DNA from: Pedobacter hartonius
Lineage (GTDB): Bacteria; Bacteroidota; Bacteroidia; Sphingobacteriales; Sphingobacteriaceae
Assembly: GCF_900107535.1 (NCBI RefSeq)
Contig: NZ_FNRA01000004.1
Coordinates: 367,103-431,102 of the forward strand
Length of the DNA: 64,000 bases
Direction of reading: 5' to 3'
Each line of letters opens with the position of its first letter. Within the stretch, counting starts at the first letter, position 1. The notes under the pieces are model-generated. The model was not told the origin of the DNA. It worked only from the letters and a program-made list of their open reading frames with translations, and searched no databases. Shown here in pieces: positions 62,470 to 64,000 of the stretch. A program made the position numbers and the translations under genes.

Positions 62470-62757
62470 ATGAACCTCAGTAATATCTTTGAAAATACAA
62501 CAGATAAACTATATGGCCTGGCAAGACTAGCCAAGTGGCACGAGGCTATCAGGCAATCTGGTTTTAAATCCTTCAATACGATATCCCGCTCCATCCAAAA
62601 TCATTATGAAACCATCCTCAATTACTTTGATAATAGGTCTACAAATGCTTCAGCGGAATCATTCAATGCCAAAATCAAAGCCTTCAGAAGTCAGTTTAGA
62701 GGGGTAAGAAATATCGAATTCTTCTTGTATAGGTTAACGCAGATCTATGCTTAAAGA
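62470..62757 (+). pseudogene. C-terminal fragment of a DDE transposase, ISAon1-like
   Basis: 94 codons encode only the end of a transposase: NHYETILNYFDNRSTNASAESFNAKIKAFRSQFRGVRNIEFFLYRL, with the terminal catalytic Glu segment NASAESFNAKIK. The N-terminal two thirds are absent. The remnant starts 7 bases after the integrase stop, so a past insertion was partly deleted. The following CCTCCACAAGTTT... stretch (62764-62800) may be the old IS end. Confidence 0.75.
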
Positions 62758-62821
62758 GAGTCCTCCTCCACAAGTTTATGACTTGATCCGTACTCTTAAA
62801 TAAGTATTGAAAGTATAGCCG

Positions 62822-63019
62822 CTATCGCGCCTTTTTTTGAAAGAATTCTTTATTAACAAGTATAAACAATGTAAATAAAGATAACGTCGCCGCACTAAAT
62901 AAGACAATACAAATTACATTTGAAAAATGTAACATTCTTAGTATAAGTCCTGCCGCAAGACAAGCTATGAAAATAGCCAGCATGCGTTTTTTTAAAATTG
63001 TGATTGCTGTTCTGCTCAT
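62822..63019 (-). CDS. small two-helix membrane protein (island gene)
   Basis: 65-residue protein with a basic N terminus (SRTAITILKKRM) and two hydrophobic helices (about 13-30 and 34-53), ending in FFQKKAR. No homology recognised. It starts 10 bases after the stop of the lipoprotein gene on the same strand, so the two are probably co-transcribed and may act together. Confidence 0.55.
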   Translation of the reverse strand: MSRTAITILKKRMLAIFIACLAAGLILRMLHFSNVICIVLFSAATLSLFTLFILVNKEFFQKKAR

Positions 63020-63029
63020 AATGGTTTAT

Positions 63030-63671
63030 CTAAATTTGTATAAAATCTAAAACTGCTTTAATTGTATTTGGTTGAATACCAGGTCTTACCGTCGCTCGCA
63101 CAGAATAAGATCGCCTCCATGCTATTACACCACCTAGGCTTAATTCCTCTACGAACGAATGACTACTTTGAATCACCCATCCATCAGGGCCTAAGGTAGT
63201 GAAAAACGTTTGACCGTCTGATATACTGGCTGTTTTCCCAGGAAATAACTCGCTACCCAAGGCAAGAGAATTTGAGAAATTACTGATGTTGAATAACGGG
63301 TCATAATTCCCAACACAAAATAAAACACTTGGATATCCATCCTCTGCAAATTGTTCAAAGTTAAATCTCCATGAATGATAGCCTACCGCAGGACTAGGTA
63401 TTGTATTTTCGAGGGAGTTTGTGTGTAGCAAGGTATCCGAACTTGAGGTAGTTGGTACGGTGATGACTACCTCTTCTCGAAGTGTTTTAGTGTTTTCCAT
63501 GAATTTATTCAATTCAGCTTTGGTTGAAAAATTCCTTGATATAGTCAACACTTTCTCAGAATTACTTTCTTCTTTGATTGCATCAATTTTATCTTTTTTA
63601 CATCCTACTAATAATAGTAGCGGAAGGCAGGCTATTAAAAAAAATTTAGAGATCATTTTGGCGAGGTTCAT
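63030..63671 (-). CDS. lipoprotein of unknown function (island gene)
   Basis: 213-residue lipoprotein. The signal peptide ends in LLLVGCKK (Cys24). A charged helix (about 25-65) leads to a Thr/Ser-rich stretch and a beta-rich C-terminal domain with aromatic patches (YHSWRFNFEQFAEDGYP, WVIQSSHSFVEEL, AWRRSYSVRATVRPG). No catalytic motif or family is recognised. It lies in the island, and the neighbouring sequence looks AT-rich compared with the backbone, consistent with recent transfer. Confidence 0.65.
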   Translation of the reverse strand: MNLAKMISKFFLIACLPLLLLVGCKKDKIDAIKEESNSEKVLTISRNFSTKAELNKFMENTKTLREEVVITVPTTSSSDTLLHTNSLENTIPSPAVGYHSWRFNFEQFAEDGYPSVLFCVGNYDPLFNISNFSNSLALGSELFPGKTASISDGQTFFTTLGPDGWVIQSSHSFVEELSLGGVIAWRRSYSVRATVRPGIQPNTIKAVLDFIQI

Positions 63672-63980
63672 ATAATTTAGATTAAAAGTGTTGAATAAAT
63701 ATAATAAGTAAAGATTAAACTTACATGTAATTTTTTGGTTACAATACTTAGGTGATTTAAAGATTTCTTTAGTTAGTTATAAAATATTTATTTTTATGAC
63801 TTATAAATATTGTGGAATACTGCATACGAATATGCTTATCTCGAGATCTACCCATAAATTAAGATTATTTTAAATACCAACAACTAAGTAACTATTTACA
63901 AACGAGAGACTGTAAAGTGAACTGTGTCAACTCTAAAAAGTTAGAGTTAAAATAAGTAATTTAGTAATACTTAGGACGCG
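63672..63980. other. AT-rich non-coding gap at the right edge
   Basis: 309 bases upstream of the lipoprotein gene with no convincing reading frame. AACTCTAA (63929-63936) pairs with TTAGAGTT (63941-63948). The stretch from about 63908 (GACTGTAAAGTGAACTGTGTCAA-like) resembles the terminal sequence of some insertion sequences, and an ATG follows at 63981. Confidence 0.3.
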
Positions 63981-64000
63981 ATGAAAAATAAAGAACCATT
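63981..64000 (+). CDS. possible gene start cut by the window edge
   Basis: ATGAAAAATAAAGAACCATT gives MKNKEP before the window ends. Its position just after an IS-like terminal sequence makes a transposase start possible. Nothing more can be said from six codons. Confidence 0.2.

Overview
The window is chromosomal DNA from a member of the Bacteroidota, most likely Sphingobacteriaceae (Pedobacter or a close relative). This rests on gene content: a fused helix-hairpin-helix/beta-barrel protein next to ComEC, a DPP-IV-type S9 peptidase, a short arginine decarboxylase with CtlX, SCO lipoproteins and a phage_int_SAM_5-like integrase. It also rests on several exact copies of the phylum's TAnnTTTG -7 promoter element. 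The species call is inference. No rRNA or tRNA gene was recognised; one stable RNA, RNase P RNA, is present.

Layout. 1-9.5 kb, mostly minus strand: truncated DPP-IV peptidase, LTA-synthase-like enzyme, small secreted protein, enoyl-CoA hydratase, ComEC and its HhH/barrel partner. 9.5-12.7 kb: MerR regulator divergent from alaS. 12.7-17.0 kb: three tandem berberine-bridge-like FAD oxidoreductases. 17.3-21.6 kb: GH18 lipoprotein, then a metal locus (P1B ATPase, Fur-family regulator, His/Gly-rich secreted protein). 21.7-27.7 kb: gatB, TlpA-like lipoprotein, OmpR-type regulator, RluA, ClC channel. 27.7-31.1 kb: a palindromic non-coding element, an NtrC-type regulator, rnpB, cytochrome c and SCO. 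31.2-35.7 kb: fabH, then small exported proteins with a second SCO and a PepSY membrane protein. 35.7-39.7 kb: poxB, a hydroxyacid dehydrogenase, cbpM-cbpA. 40-46 kb: LacI regulator, phosphohexomutase, lysC and lysA. 46-51 kb: small membrane and SRPBCC proteins, glutaryl-CoA-dehydrogenase-like enzyme, folB, a GlcD-like flavoprotein, thioesterase, Hsp20. 51.3-57.8 kb: DUF4142 lipoprotein and an arginine cluster (speA-like decarboxylase, ctlX, arginine deiminase) divergent from argS. 57.9-60.5 kb: AI-2E family permease and mnmE.

The accessory region starts exactly at the 3' end of mnmE (about 60,450) and runs to the window edge. It holds an 18-bp sequence resembling the mnmE/trmE attachment site used by SGI1-type islands, five tandem 10-bp repeats, a zinc-finger/double-HTH protein, an intact tyrosine recombinase, a truncated transposase, an unknown membrane protein and an unknown lipoprotein. 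No second attachment site was seen before 64,000, so the island probably continues. This is the strongest candidate for something undescribed here.

Convergent gene pairs are separated by unusually long, often perfect palindromes: 18-bp arms after alaS, 27-bp arms after hsp20, and a 78-bp perfect palindrome after argS. They probably act as two-way terminators. A different 142-bp palindromic element near 27.8 kb looks more like a small mobile or REP-type repeat.
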